From Nemania diffusa (taxonomy: Eukaryota > Ascomycota > Sordariomycetes > Xylariales > Xylariaceae), in the NCBI GenBank assembly GCA_038501195.1, contig JBBPUQ010000002.1:6153001-6217000 (forward strand): 64,000 nucleotides of DNA. Reading direction: 5' to 3'. The notes under the pieces are model-generated. The model saw nothing but the letters and a program-made list of their open reading frames with translations, was not told the DNA's origin and did not search any database. Numbering within the stretch: position 1 is the stretch's first letter; every line of letters begins with the position of its first letter. Below, in pieces: positions 1 to 14,402 of this stretch. Made by a program: the position numbers and the translations under genes.

Positions 1-416
1 TTATTTTTAAAAATAATAGTTTTAATTATTAAATATAGTTTTATATTAAATATTTTATTAATTTAAAAAGCTTTATAATTAATTATAATTATTTTTATTT
101 AATAAAATTATTTTAATATAAAAAGTTATTTTAATTAAAAATATTATAGTTTTAAAATTATTATTTAATAATTATTTTTTTTAAACTATTATATAAAAGT
201 TTATTGCTAGTTATATTAATAAAAGTTAATATTTAATATAAAAAATAAAAATTTATAAACTTTTTAGCTTTTTGAGTTTTTTTAGCTATTTTATTGTTTA
301 ATATATTTATTAATTACTATAGCTAAATTTTTATATTATAATTATATTATTATTAAATAATTAGTTTTATATTAATAAATTATTGTTTAATATAATTTAA
401 AAACAATAATAAATAA

Positions 417-690
417 TTATCGATTTTATATTTAATAATATATAAAAAAAACAATTAATAATTATTTATAAAAATAGTTAATAAATATTAAAATAACAGT
501 TATTACAAATATTAATTTTATATTAAATAATATATAAAAAAAGCTATTAATAGTATTAATTAAATTTATAAATATTAAAATAGCAGTTATTATAAAATAT
601 CGATTTTATATTTAGTAATATATAAAAAAAATAATTAATAGCTATTAATATTTTAAATTATTATATTTATTTAATTTATAAATATTAATA
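417..690. repeat. AT tandem repeat, period about 89 bp, 3 copies
   Basis: A unit that begins with an ATCGATTTTATATTT-like string followed by AATATATAAAAAA recurs at about 417, 507 and 595. The middle copy has ATTAATTTT in place of ATCGATTTT, as expected from transition mutation. No coding sense is visible. Confidence 0.7.
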
Positions 691-2159
691 TAGCAGCTGC
701 TATAAAAAACTTTAATGTAATAAAAAATAATAATAAAAAGTTACTACAATATTAAATATTTAAAAAAAATATAACAATAGTTTTTTTAATATTAAACTAT
801 AAAAAACAGTTATTAATATAAAATAAAAAATTATATAAAAAATAAAATTTAAAAAAACTATATTACTAAATATTGTTTTATTATATATTAAAAATATTTA
901 AAATAAAAACTAATATAAAAATATATTATTAAATATTATTTAAAATATTATATATAAAAAATATTTAAAATAAAAACTAATATAAAATTTAGTTATAAGT
1001 TTTTGTTTTAATATTATAAGTTAATATATATAAACTAAACATATAAAAGTATTAAAAAAAACTTACTGCAATTTTAAACAAAAATAAACTGTTGTTATTT
1101 TTATATTTTTAATATTATAATTAATATTTATATATATATTATATTGTTATTTAAAGTTAATTTATAGTTAATATATAATTGATTTATATATAAAACAGTT
1201 TATTAAATTTATTTTAAATTAAATTTAATAATATAAAAATAATAAATATTAAAAAATTCTAGCTATTAATTTAAAATTTATAACTAAAAATAATTTATAT
1301 ATTTTAATTATAAAATATTTTATTATAATTAAAATATTTAATAAAATATATTAAAGTTTATACAATTTAATATAACAAAAAATATAAGCAGTATAAAAAA
1401 CTAAATAAGTAAAAAAACAAAATTTAAAATTTAATCGAAAAAAAAATATAATAGTATTAATAAATAGTAGTAAACAAATTAAACATATTAATATTTTTAA
1501 TAAAAAAATATTACGCTTAAGTAAAAAGTTATTTATTTAGTAATTTTATACTAGTTAATTAAACTATAACTTTTTTAATAAAAAAAAATAAAATAAAAAC
1601 TATTAATATATTTAGTAATAAAAAAAGCAGTATTTAAAAAAAAAAAAAATAAAAAAAAAAATTATAATAATTATTAATAACATTAATATTAAAAATATAA
1701 AAGCTTTATATAAAAAAATATTAAATATTTAATAAAAAACATTAATATTATTTTTTATATTATAACTATAATTTTTAGTTTTATTTAAATATTAAAAACT
1801 AACAATATAGTTAATAAAATTTTATTTTTAGTATTAAAGCTATTATAATATATTACTGTTATTTAAATTATTTAAAATAAATTTTAGCTATATTATTAAC
1901 TATATAAAACTTCCGAATTAAAAACAAAAATAAAAAAGTAATAAATACTTTAAAAACTTTAAATTAACATGTTTAATAAAAATTAGAAAAAAAAAAACAA
2001 ATTAAAATAAATTAATTAAATATTTTTTATATTATAAAAAACTAAAAGTTACAATAGTAAAAATTTAACAGTAAAATAATAATAAAATAAAAACTATTTA
2101 ATAAGCAAATAAAATATTAAATAAAAATAAATAAATATTATAAAATATATAGTTAAATT

Positions 2160-2330
2160 ATTAAATATAATTTATTTTAAATATAAAAAGTTTTTAAAAA
2201 TATTAAACATTGTTTTTAAGTTTATTATAAATATAACAGTAAAAATAACTAAATTGCTAAATATAATCTAGTTTAAATTTTAAAAGTTTTTAAAAATATT
2301 AAACATTAATTTTAAAGCTACTAAAAAAAT
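2160..2330. repeat. AT duplication, spacing about 97 bp
   Basis: The string AAAAGTTTTTAAAAATATTA followed by AACAT occurs at about 2186 and again at about 2283, with similar flanks on both sides. This is an imperfect tandem duplication inside the AT block. Confidence 0.6.
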
Positions 2331-2389
2331 AACAATAAAAATTTGCTATATATAATAAATACAATTTAATTAATAAAATAATTAATATT

Positions 2390-2720
2390 GTTATAAACTA
2401 TATTATTAAACTTAATATAAAATTTTATATATTATTTTTATTTATAATGTTGTTACAAATTATACTATTAAATTTAGTATAAAATTTAACTATATTATTA
2501 AATTTAATATAAAATTTTTTATATTATCTTTTTTTTTAATATTATTATAAATTATTATATTATTAAATTTAATATAAAATTTTATATATTATATTATTTT
2601 TGTTTGTAATATTATTATAAACTATATTTTTAAACTTAGTATAAAATTTTATATATTATATTGTTTTTGTTTACAATATTACTATAAACTATATTTTTAA
2701 ATCTAGTATAAAATTTTAAT
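2390..2720. repeat. AT tandem repeat, period about 65-78 bp
   Basis: A unit built on an ATTAAATTTAATATAAAATT-like core, followed by a TATATTAT and T-rich stretch, recurs five or six times with variable spacing. Copies differ mostly by C/T and G/A, for example ACTTAGTATAAAATT against ATTTAATATAAAATT. Confidence 0.65.
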
Positions 2721-4284
2721 AGTTTTATATATATTAAATTTTATAATTAATAAATAATAACAAGTTATTAAAACTAAAAACTATTTATATATTATTTATA
2801 TTAATTTATAAAAGTTTAATTATAATATAACAATTTGTTATTATATATAGCAAATATTGTAGCAAATAATTAAATATTAAAAAATTAGTTTTAAATAATA
2901 TAAAAGTAACTATAAAAAATAACTACTAATTTAATATATAATAATAAACAAATATACTATTTAATTTAGCGAATATAAAATCGTTTTTTTTTATTTTATA
3001 AACTTTTATAAAATAACTAATAAAAAAATAAAATTGTTTTTTTATAATATTATTTAAATATAAAAAAAATTTTTAAACATTTAATTATATATTATTATTA
3101 AATATATTTTAATATAAATATAAACTTTTTTATTTATAAAAAAAATTTTTTATTTAATATTTTTAAATAATATTTATAATTTATTATAAATGCTTTTTTT
3201 AATATTTACAAAAACATTTTATATTTTTTTATATTTTATACTAAATTAATATTTGTTAAATTATTAATATTAAAATATATTTGCTATATTAAAATTTTAT
3301 AAAATGTAGCTAACTTTTTATAATTAATATATAGCAAAATTTTAATTTAATTATTATTTTTTTTTTTTTTTTTTTTTTATAATATAAATTTAATATATAA
3401 ACTAAGTTTAAATATTACAATTATACTAACTAAAATATATTATACAAGTTTAATATAATTAATAAAAATAATTCTATAAATAATAAATATATTATTTATT
3501 TAATATTTTTTCGTTATATAAATATAAATGTAATATTGCAATAGTTTATTTTTGTAATTTTATTTTTATACTTTTTAAAAAGTTATATATATTAATATAA
3601 TATAATATAAAAAAGTTGCAGCTAAATTTTTATTTATATTTTTTTTTTTTAAAAAGTATAAATATTAAATTATAAAATTTGTACTTATTAATTATATTAA
3701 AAATATATAAACTAATATAAATATTAAATAAGCTTTTTTAACTAAAAAATTAGTTGTTTTAAATTTTTAAATTAGTTTGTTTATGTTTTATTGTTAAAAA
3801 ACTTATAACTAAAATATTTAACAACTTATATTTTTAAAGAAAATTGCTTTTTGTTAATAATATAATTGTTATAATATATTAATATTTATTTATAAATATA
3901 TTTAAAACTAATAATAAATAACTATAATAGCTATAAATTTTTAAAGTAACTATTAATTCAACTATAAAAGTAAACTTTAGTTAGTATAACAATAATACAG
4001 CAGTATTTTTATATAAAATTAAAGTTGCAAATAAAAAAAAACAATATTAAAACTTAATATAACAATACTTTATAAGCTAATATAACAAATATAAAATAAA
4101 TCTAAAAGTAGATTATATATTAACTATAATATAATTTAAATATATTTAAAATATTAAGCATTAACAAAAAGTAAATAACAAATATAATTAAAAATATTAA
4201 AAAAAAAATAATTTATATAAAAAATAGTTTCAACAAAACTATAAACAATAATATAAATAGTAAAACATCTATTAATAATAACTA

Positions 4285-4470
4285 AAACTTTATATATAAT
4301 ATTTAAAAATATAATTTTATATTAAATAATATATATATTAAATATTTTAAAATAACAAAAAAAAGTAGCTAAATATAAAAAACAGCTAAAACTTTATATA
4401 TAAAACACTTAAAAATATAATTTTATACTAAATAATATATATATTAAATATTTTAAAACAATTATAAAAA
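4285..4470. repeat. AT duplication, spacing about 105 bp
   Basis: Two copies of a segment starting ACTTTATATATAA and continuing through ATAATTTTATA and ATATATATATTAAATATTTT begin near 4287 and 4391. They differ at scattered sites, for example ATATTAAA against ATACTAAA. Confidence 0.65.
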
Positions 4471-4704
4471 ATATAAAAATATAAACAATAGCTAAAACAA
4501 AATAAACAAACAATATAATATATACTAGTTAAATATATAACAATAATAAATTAATAAATAAAAACAATGTTTAAATAAATAATAACAGCTAATGAAATAT
4601 TTAAAAAGTTAATTTTATATTAGCTTTATATAGCATATTAAATTTATAAAGTTATTAAAAAATTATAAAAACAATATAAATTATAACAAATATAAAAATT
4701 TAAA

Positions 4705-5045
4705 AAAAATGTTTTATAATAAATAATTAAATTACTAAAAATTTTAATTAAAACTATAAAAAATATTTTATAATAAATAATAAAATAGCTAAAAAGTTTA
4801 ACTAAAACTATAAAAAATATTTTATAGTAAATAATAAAATAGCAAAAAAATTTAATTAAACTAATAAAAAATATTTTATAATAAATAATAAAATTATTAA
4901 CAAACTTAACTAAAACAATAAAAAATAGTTTATAATAAGTAATAAAAATATTAAAAAGTTTAACTAAAGTAATAAAAAATATTTTATAACAAATAATAAA
5001 ATTACTAAAAAGCTAACTAAAATAATAAAAAATATTTTATATATA
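4705..5045. repeat. AT satellite-like tandem repeat, period about 54 bp, 7 copies
   Basis: The core ATTTTATAATAAATAATAAA starts at about 4710, 4764, 4819, 4872, 4928, 4981 and 5033. Between cores sits a TTAACTAAAACTATAAAAAA-like string. The spacing is very regular and the copies differ mainly by single transitions, which is the form expected of a mutated minisatellite or centromeric-type satellite. No promoter or gene can be tied to it. Confidence 0.8.
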
Positions 5046-5976
5046 TTATAAAAAAACAAAAATATATATCTGCTTTTTAAAAAAATAAACTTATATATAT
5101 AAAATATAATAATAACATTATATAGCTATTTTAATATAATAAATATTAACAAAAAAAATAAAACAAACAAAAAGTTTAAATTTATATTTATTTAAAAAAA
5201 AATTAATAATATTTGTTTAAATAAATATATTTTATATAAGTTATATATTTTAGTTTTTATTAGTTTTAATATTTTTATTCGTTTTTTTTATTATAATTTT
5301 ATATTTACTTTTAAATATTAATATTTAATAAAAAAACTAAATAGCTTTTTTTTTATTAATAATAATTTAAATAAACTTTTATTAATTTAATTATATTTAA
5401 ATTTTATTAAATATTATAAAAACAAACTATATAAATATTTAATATATAATAACAATTTAATTAATAGTAATAAATTTTTTAATAAAAACAAAATATTTAA
5501 TTATATCAAAATATTTAAATATATTAAATATTATAATAAATTAATAATTTAGTTTAATATATTAATTAAATAATTAATAATAAAAAAGTATAAAAAAAAT
5601 AATTATATTATAAAAATAATCTGCAATTTTTTAAAACTTAAAATATTTTTTAAAACTTTAAAGTTTTTTTTAGTTAAATAAAAATATAAAATTTTAATAT
5701 ATATTATAAACTTTTATAAATATTTTATTTGTTAATATAAACTATTTTTTTTTAAATAAAAAAGAATAAAAAAATTAAAAAAACTTTTAGCTTTTTAAAT
5801 ATATTATATTAATAAACTATGTTTTAATAAAATTAAAAGTAAAAAAAATATATTTTACTTTTTTTATAAAATTTTAATTTCAATAAATTTTTAAATATAT
5901 AAAAGCTTGTTTTTTTATAATAATTTTAATTATTAAATATAAACATATTATATTATTTTAATATTATTTATATTAG

Positions 5977-6278
5977 TAGAACTTTTTGTATATATATATA
6001 TAAAAGGATTTAAAGTAATTTATAAAGTTTAAGGTTTATTTTCAAGTTTTAAGTTTTTGTATTAATTTATATATATATTTTATAAAAGGAAATATAACTA
6101 GAAAAATTATACATAAGTTATTTATATATATATATATGTAGAACTTATAAGTTCTATAGATTTTAATAAGTTTTTATATTTTTTATTTATTTAGTTATTT
6201 AATAAAAGTTTTAGTTTAAGTTTTAATTATATATACTTAATATATATATATAAGTTTTATTAAATTATTAATTTAATA
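5977..6278 (-). repeat. Copia relic 3' LTR (heavily mutated)
   Basis: 302-bp long terminal repeat. It is collinear with 11579-11880 and differs almost only by G/A and C/T. On the minus strand its first bases read TATTAAATTAATAATTTAAT, against TGTTAAACCAATGACTTAAC in the partner. It is the more strongly mutated of the pair. Confidence 0.75.
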
Positions 6279-9200
6279 CTGAAGATTTTTTCTTTTATGT
6301 AATAACTTCAGTTTTAATGTTAATTAATTTTCTGTTATTTTTTCTGCTATTTAATCGATTTATATATATTTTTATTTATATAACTAGTTTATTTATATTA
6401 ACTAGTTTTTTTAATGTTTAATTAAATGTTTTTTTTATATAAACATTTGTTAAGTTGTTTTTATTATCGATTTAATATATTTTTATAATTTTGCGATTTT
6501 TGTATATTTTTTAAAATAATATAATATTAATTATAAGTTGTTTTTTTTATATAGTTTTTAATTTAACTAAACATTTATACAAAAACTTAAAATTAATATA
6601 TATAACTAGTAATATAATTAGTAATTTTATTATATAAATGATTTTTTAAAAAGTTATATTAAATATAATAATATAATTAAATTTATTAACTATATTATAT
6701 AACTTATTTATTAATATATTATATATAATTTGTTTATATTTAATTAAATTTTAATAAATAATATTACTTTTAATTGTAAAAATGTTTTTTATATAGCTTT
6801 TATTAACTAGTACAATTATAAATTTAATTTAAAAACTTAAATTTTTGTTATTTGTAAATGTTTTGTTAATAAAAATAAAAATTTTTATATAACTAAAATT
6901 TAAAAATATATAGTATAGTTTTTATTATATATTATTAATTTGCTATTATATTTATATATTTAATGTTTTAATATTGTTTTTTAATAGCTTTTAAATTTAT
7001 ACAGCAATTAATAAGTTATATAATGTTTTTAGTTGATATATTAATGTAATATATACTTTTTAAGCTTATTAAACAATATATTGTTAAAAATAATTTTTTA
7101 TACAAAAGTTAATAATATATAATTGTTTAGTTTGTTTTTATTAAATAAAAAAAAATCCTATTTATTTATTTAAATTTTATTTTTGTTAAATTTAATAAAA
7201 TATTTAAATATTAATTTTATTTTCAGTTTTATATAAAATAATAGCTTAGTTTTTTTTTTATATAAAAACTTTTTAAATATAATACTAAAAATATTATTTA
7301 TTTAAAATTTTATAATTACAAATTTATTAAGTTTTTTTTTAATATATAATAAATATAAGTTATATATAAATACTTTTATATTTAATTTTTAGTAATAATA
7401 TTTATAATAAGTTTTATATTAATATAATTTTGATTTAACTAATTTATATAATAGTTATATAATTTAAAATATAATGTTTGTTAAATATTTGTTTTTTAGT
7501 TTTTTTAATAAGTAAATATAAATTTTTTAGTTTAATTTGTTATATAATTATATATATATTTAAAAAATATTTTATAGTTTTATATATATACTGTAGTTTT
7601 AAATTAGCAATAGTTTTAAAGCTATAATAAATTATTGACTTATATATTAAATTATTAGTACTTATATAAAAATTTAAACTTTGTTATTATTTTTATAACT
7701 TTATATAATTAATTTAAATTTTTTATATAATTTAGTTGTTTTATTTTTAATCTTTTGTATAAGTTTAATTCAAAAAATTTTTATTTAATTATATTAGTTC
7801 AAATTATATTATATAAACTAAAATATATTTTAAGTTGTTAATGTATTTATTTTAACTATATTTAATTATTTAAAAAGTATACTAGATGTAATAATTATAT
7901 TATTTTGTTTTAATTATATAACTAAAATATAATTATTAATTTTTTTTGATATAAAGTATTAATTGTTAATAAATATAAATAACTTTTTTAGTTTGTTTTT
8001 GTGTTAAAGTTGCAACTGTTTAATAGTTTAAAAAAAGTCGTATAAAAAGTTATTTTTTTTATATAATAAATTAAATATAGTTTTTTATTAATAGTATAAC
8101 TTAACTTATATATAATAAAATTTAGCTGATTTATTTATTATATCAATTATAATGTTACAATTTTTAATTGTAAAAATTTTATATAGTTTTATTTAACTTT
8201 TACGCTTTTTTTATATTATAACTTTATTTTATAAAAATAAAAAAAATACTTTATATAATAATATTGGTTTATTTTTAGTTTATATAACTTAATTAATATT
8301 AATTTTTATATAAATATTTTTTAATATTTTTATAACTTTTTATATAGCTTTTACTTTTTAAATAATTTTTAATAAAAAAAATAAATTGCTATTAATTTTA
8401 AAGTAAGCTTTAAAAACTAATAAAGTTAATATAAAACTATTTAGTTTAACTATATTATTTAAAACTTTTATAACTATTTATAATACTGTTTTTTTGTTTA
8501 TATAATAATTGATTTTTTTATATAAAATATTAAACATATAATAAAATAATATATATATTTATTTAACTTTTTTAACAGTTTAATATATTTTAATAAGCAT
8601 TTTTTTATATAAAGTTTCAATTAATTATATATTATTGCAAAATTTTTTAAATGAAAAATTTATACCGAAATTATATATAATATAATTAAGTAATTTTTAA
8701 TATATTAAAATTTAATATTAATATAATATGTTTTAAATATTATATATATTTAAAAATTTTAAAAATTTAGCTATTTAAAACAAAATATTTATATTAATTA
8801 TATATAAAATTAATTGTTTGTTAATTTATATAATATTAATAATAATTTTATAGTTAAAATTATATTTATTTTTTAGTAAAAACTTAAATTTTTTTAAAAC
8901 TTGATTATATAATTAATAATAATAACAAAACTTTTTAATTTTTTAAAATATTAAAACATTAATATTATTATATTTAGTTTTTTGTAGTAATTTTATAAAT
9001 CTTTTTATATAAAAGTATTTAAATTAACAATATAATTTTTAAAACTTTTATTTTATAAAATAATTTGTAGCTTTTAATTAGTTAATATTAAAAAATAAAT
9101 ATTTTTATTTTTATATAATTAATACTGTTATATTATTTTATTATATAATTATATTTTATATATTATTAAAATAAATATATAGTTGATTTATATTTTATAA

Positions 9201-11578
9201 TAATAGTAAAAATAAAATCAATATATTTAAAATATAAAATTTAATTAGTTTAATTAATATTAAAATTGTTATAATATTTATAACTTTAAAGCTTTTAATA
9301 TTATTAAATTGAATTATTATATTATTTAAAGTTTAATTTATTTATATAAAAAAGTTTTTTTATATAAAAGTTTTAGTTTAAATTTTTTTAATAATTAAAA
9401 TTTTAGCTATATTAATATTTTATAAAATATTTTAATACTTTATATTATATTAACTGTTTAAATAGAAATTATTTAATATTAATATTTAGTTTTAAATATA
9501 TATATTTTTTTTTATTATATAATAAAAATATATTAAATTTATTAAAAATTAAACTATTTTATTTTTAGTTTTAAAATTTAAATTATTATTAAATTTATTA
9601 TTATATAAAAAGTTTTTATTATTTTTATAATTTAATATAAATATATTATATTTTTTATACAATAAAGTTTTTTGCTTTAAAATATTGTATATAGTAAAAT
9701 ATTGTTTTTTTACTTTTGATTTTTTTTATTAGCTGTAATTAATAAATCAATAATTAAGCTTTTTATAAATAAAGTATTTTTTGTTATTTTTGTTGTTTTT
9801 ATTATATAATTATTGTAATTTTTAGCAAAAGTTTTTTTTAAAGTTATAATTATACAGTTATTTTAAATACTTAGTATTATATTATTTGTTAATAAAATAA
9901 ATATTTATTATATAATAATAGTTTATTTTTCGATTAAAAAAAACTTGTAATACTGTTTATAAATTAAAAAATAAAGCTTTATATATAAATTTTTAATTAA
10001 TTAAAACAAATTTAAACTTAAATATATTAAAATATATTTATATAATTGTTATATAAAATAATATTTTTTTATAGTAGTTAAGTTTTAAAATATATTGTAT
10101 AAATTAAAGCTTGTTAATTATAGTTTTTAATATTTTAAATATTATTTTTGTTAAATTGTTTTGTTTTATTTATATAAAAATAATAATAATTTAATTAATT
10201 TAATATTAACTATAGTTAATTGTTATATTAAAATAATTGTTAAACATTATATAAATTTTGTTTTATTTATATATTGAACTAATATAATTAAAATAATATT
10301 GTTTAGCTTTTTTTTTTAATATAAAAAAAAATATTATATAGTACTGTTTTTTAATAATTTTAAATTAACAGTATATTAAAATAAAAATTTAAACTTTGTT
10401 ATATAATATATTATATAGTTTATTGCTATAGTTTTAGTTAAATCGCTATATTTTAGTAAATATAATAAATTAAGCTGTTTTAATTAAACTATTGTAAATA
10501 ATTTAAATAAAAAAAAATTTATACAACTAATTTTTATATATAAATAAAAACATAAAATATACAGTAAAAATTTTAGAAATAAATATAAATTTTTAAGTTT
10601 TTATTTATATAAAAAAACTAAATATTTAATTATTTGTATTAAGTATTATATAGTATATTAATATTATTAGTTTTAATATAACTAATTATAATATTAAATA
10701 GTTTGTTTATATAACTAAAAGTTCTAGTATATTTGCTGATATAAATACTAAAACTATTTATATAAATATATTATTATCTGATTTTTTATTGTTGTTATTA
10801 TTGCTAAATTTTTTAAGTATATATATAAGTTTATTGTTGTATATATTTCTATATATTTTGATTTTTTTATTATTTGTAGCTATTATAACAAATATATATT
10901 TAAATATACAATTAATATTTATAAATATAAGTTTTGTTTAGTTTTTAAAATTTATTACAAATGTTTATATAAATTGTTCGCTTTCGATTTTTAGTTGTAT
11001 ATACTTTTTTAAGTATTGTACAAAATATGTAAATATTTGTGTTAAAATAATTAAGTTGTTTAAATTAATAATAATATTTTAATATTTAAAGTTAGTTTTG
11101 CTTTTTTATTTAAAAATATTAATGCTGCTTTTTTTAGCTATATTTTTGTATAAAAATAAATATAGTTTTTTGTTTAAAGATTTAAAGTAATTAGTTTTAA
11201 CTGCTATAGCTACAGCTGTTATAACTAATTTTGTTATAAGTTTTAATATAGTTGTAAAAGTAAAATAAATATAAAAATAAAAAAATAAATAAATAAATAA
11301 AATAGTTAAAAAGTTAAATATATAAAATAGTTTATAGTTTTATTAATTTTTGTATAAAAGTAATTAAATATTATATAAAAAAAATTCTTAATTTTGTAAT
11401 AATTAAGTTTTTTCGTTTAATAGTTAATTTAACTTTTTTTTTGTTAATTAATATAAATAATAGTTCATTTTTTGTATAAAAAGTAAAAAATTTAATACAA
11501 AAGCTATTTTATAGCTAAACTCTACTTTTTTACTTTGTTAATTTGTAATTATATTTTGTAATTATTAATTAATATTAA

Positions 11579-11880
11579 TAGAACTTTTTGTATATATATA
11601 TATAAAAAGATTCGGAATAATTTATAAAGTTTAAAGTTTGTTTCTAAGTTTTAAGTTTTTATATTAATTCATATATATATTTTACAAAAAAAAGTATAAC
11701 TAGAAAAGTTGTATATAAGTTATTTATATATGTGTATATATAAAACCTGTAAGTTTTATAAATCTTAATAAGTTTTTGTATTTTTTATTTATTTAGTTAT
11801 TTAATAAAGGTTCTAGTTTAAGTCCTAGTTGTATGTACTTAGTATATATATATAAGTCCTGTTAAGTCATTGGTTTAACA
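11579..11880 (-). repeat. Copia relic 5' LTR (better preserved)
   Basis: 302-bp long terminal repeat of the same element. It keeps G and C at many places where the other copy has A and T, for example near 11820-11880. It retains the TGTT start on the minus strand. Confidence 0.75.
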
Positions 11881-14367
11881 ATTTATAATATTGTTTTTTT
11901 TTAACAATATTAAAATAGAAATTTTTTTAAACATTTTTAATAATTACATATAAACAATAAAATAAATTTACTTAATAATTAAAATAGCTAAATAATTTTT
12001 GCTATTATAGTATATTTTTAATAATATATTAAACAAAAATATATATAAATTTTTTATTTTTATTAACTGAAATATTTTATTTATTATTAAAGTTATAAAT
12101 ATAAAATAATACTTTAAAAATATTTATAATTTTAGCTTTATATAAACTAAAAGTTAACAAAATAATACTATATTTTTATAATTATTAATATTATATAAAA
12201 AATTCGCTAATTATATAAATTTTAAAAAAACTATAATATATATTTTAATAAAGCTTAAAAATATTAATATATATTTAAAAAAGCAAAAAAATAACTTTTT
12301 TAAATATAAAATTTTATATAAAATAATTTTTTTTATAAGTTTTTAATTTTAATTTAATTTAATAAAAAAAAATAAACTTTATAATATAAAACTTTTTTTA
12401 TTTTTAGTTGAAAATATATTTAATTTTATATATAAATAGCAATAAAGCTAAATATATTAATAAATTATTAAAGTTATAGTTATAATTAATAATTATAAGT
12501 TAAATTTAATATATAAAATATTTAAGTTTTAATATAAACTTGTTATTTTTAATAAGTACTAGTTTAATATAACTTAAAATTAATTATAAAATTATAATAT
12601 TAATTAATAAAAATACAATTTTAAATAGTAAGTTTTTTTGTTTATATATATTTTATAATATTATAATATATTTTTTAATAAAATTAAATGTTTTAATTAT
12701 ACAAATAAAATTAAATTTATAATATATTATTTTTACTAAATAGTTATTTTTATATTTAAAACTATTTACAATATAAAATTTAATAATATATTTAATTTTA
12801 ATAAAGTTAAATAAAAATAACGAACTTTTATTTAAATAGCAAAAATATTTATTTAATATAATATAAACAACTTTTTTTATTATTAAACTTTTTAAAAGTT
12901 AATAATATAGTTATTAATATAATATATTATTTTATAGTAAATATTAATTGAAATATTTAGTAAAAAAAACAATATAGCAACAGTTTTTTCAAAGTTAAAC
13001 ATAAGTATATTTTTTTCGAACTTTATATATAAAAAAAAATAAGTAATATTTAGTTTTACAGTAATTTTCTGCATTTTTTTTAATAAAAAGCTTTTAATAA
13101 AATTAATATTTAAAATATTTTTAAATTTAAAAATATTTTAAATTTTTTTAATGTTTTAAACAAATTAAAATATTTTAACAAATTACTAATGTTTTTTTTA
13201 TAAAATATAATTTTGTTTTTTTTATATTGTTAATATTATATAAAATACTAATAAATTTTTATTATAAAAAATATAAACAATTTTTTTAAAATTATTTTTT
13301 AAATATAAAGTTAATATTAAAAAAGTTATATTTATAAACAAATTATGTTTTAATAAATTAATATCTTTATTAATTAAATTTAATATAAAGTTGTTTATTT
13401 TTAAAAAAAAAACTACATTTATATTAAAAATATTATTGTTAAATATATTAATATTGAAAATATTATAATTAAAATTATTGCTATTAAAATCATTGTTACA
13501 AAAATTAATATTATTAAAAATATATTAAATTATAATAAAAGTATTATTTTTAATTTTTAGTAAAATTTTATTATTATTTTTTTTAAAAATTAACAAAATA
13601 TTATTAAAAATTTTAAATAATATATTATTTAATTTAATACTAAAATTTATATATATTTACTACTAAATAATTATATATTTAATATATTTATTTATAATAT
13701 TTGTTTTTATATATAATTAATAAAATAAAGTAAATAGTTTTTTAGTTATAATTTAATTATTTATAAACTTAAAAATATTATATAAATTAACAATATAAAT
13801 ATAAAACTGTTTTTATTTACTAATTATAAGTTTATAATTTTTTAATATAATAAATTGTTTTAATAATTTCTAAAATAATATATTGTATAATAAATAATAT
13901 AAAAAAAAAAAATTAGTTAAAAAATATATTAAAGTGTAATATATAATAGTTTATAAATAAAATAAAATTAAAACAATTTAAAAGTATAGTTTAATAGTTT
14001 ATTTATATAGCTTATTATACTTTTTAAAATTATTTCTATTTTATTATTATTATAGTTTTAAAATAATTTTAAAAAAGTATATATTAATATATTAATTATA
14101 ATTTAAATAATTTTAGCTTATAAATAAAAATAATAACTATTTATACTAACTTTTTATTTTTTTTATTTTTTATTATATTTTTAATTTGTTTTTATTAATA
14201 ATTTAATTATTATAGCAAATTATTTTATATATTTGTTTTTTAATTTAAATATTAGCAAAAGTTTTTTTTTAAATATTAATATTTTAAATAATAACTTTTT
14301 TAACTTTAAAAATATATAAAAAGCTTTAATTAAATATAATATAAAAAAAAATAGTAATAAATAAAAA

Positions 14368-14402
<35 letters not shown>

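Larger units (their letters stand above)
5977..11880 (-). mobile_element. Copia-type LTR retrotransposon relic, RIP-degraded
   Basis: Two direct repeats of exactly 302 bp (5977-6278 and 11579-11880) bound a 5.9-kb element. Read on the minus strand the LTR begins TGTTAAACC and ends GTTCTA (TG...CA after C-to-T change). The first ten bases inside the 5' LTR on the minus strand, TTAATATTAA, are what the copia primer-binding site TTGGTATCAG would become under full transition. A minus-strand frame at about 7920-8047 reads LYDFF, TIKQ, then LKKLFIFINN, resembling the copia reverse-transcriptase stretch LYGLKQ...LxxLGF. A Gag-like frame with TAA in place of CAA is visible at about 10690-11090. Gag to the right and RT to the left fits a minus-strand copia order. 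No intact ORF remains, and the flanks do not give a clean target-site duplication. Confidence 0.68.

Noticed and set aside
12892..13074. Minus-strand 60-codon frame in the AT block
   Set aside because: Composition is only I/N/F/Y/L/K; such frames arise by chance in AT-only sequence between stop codons.
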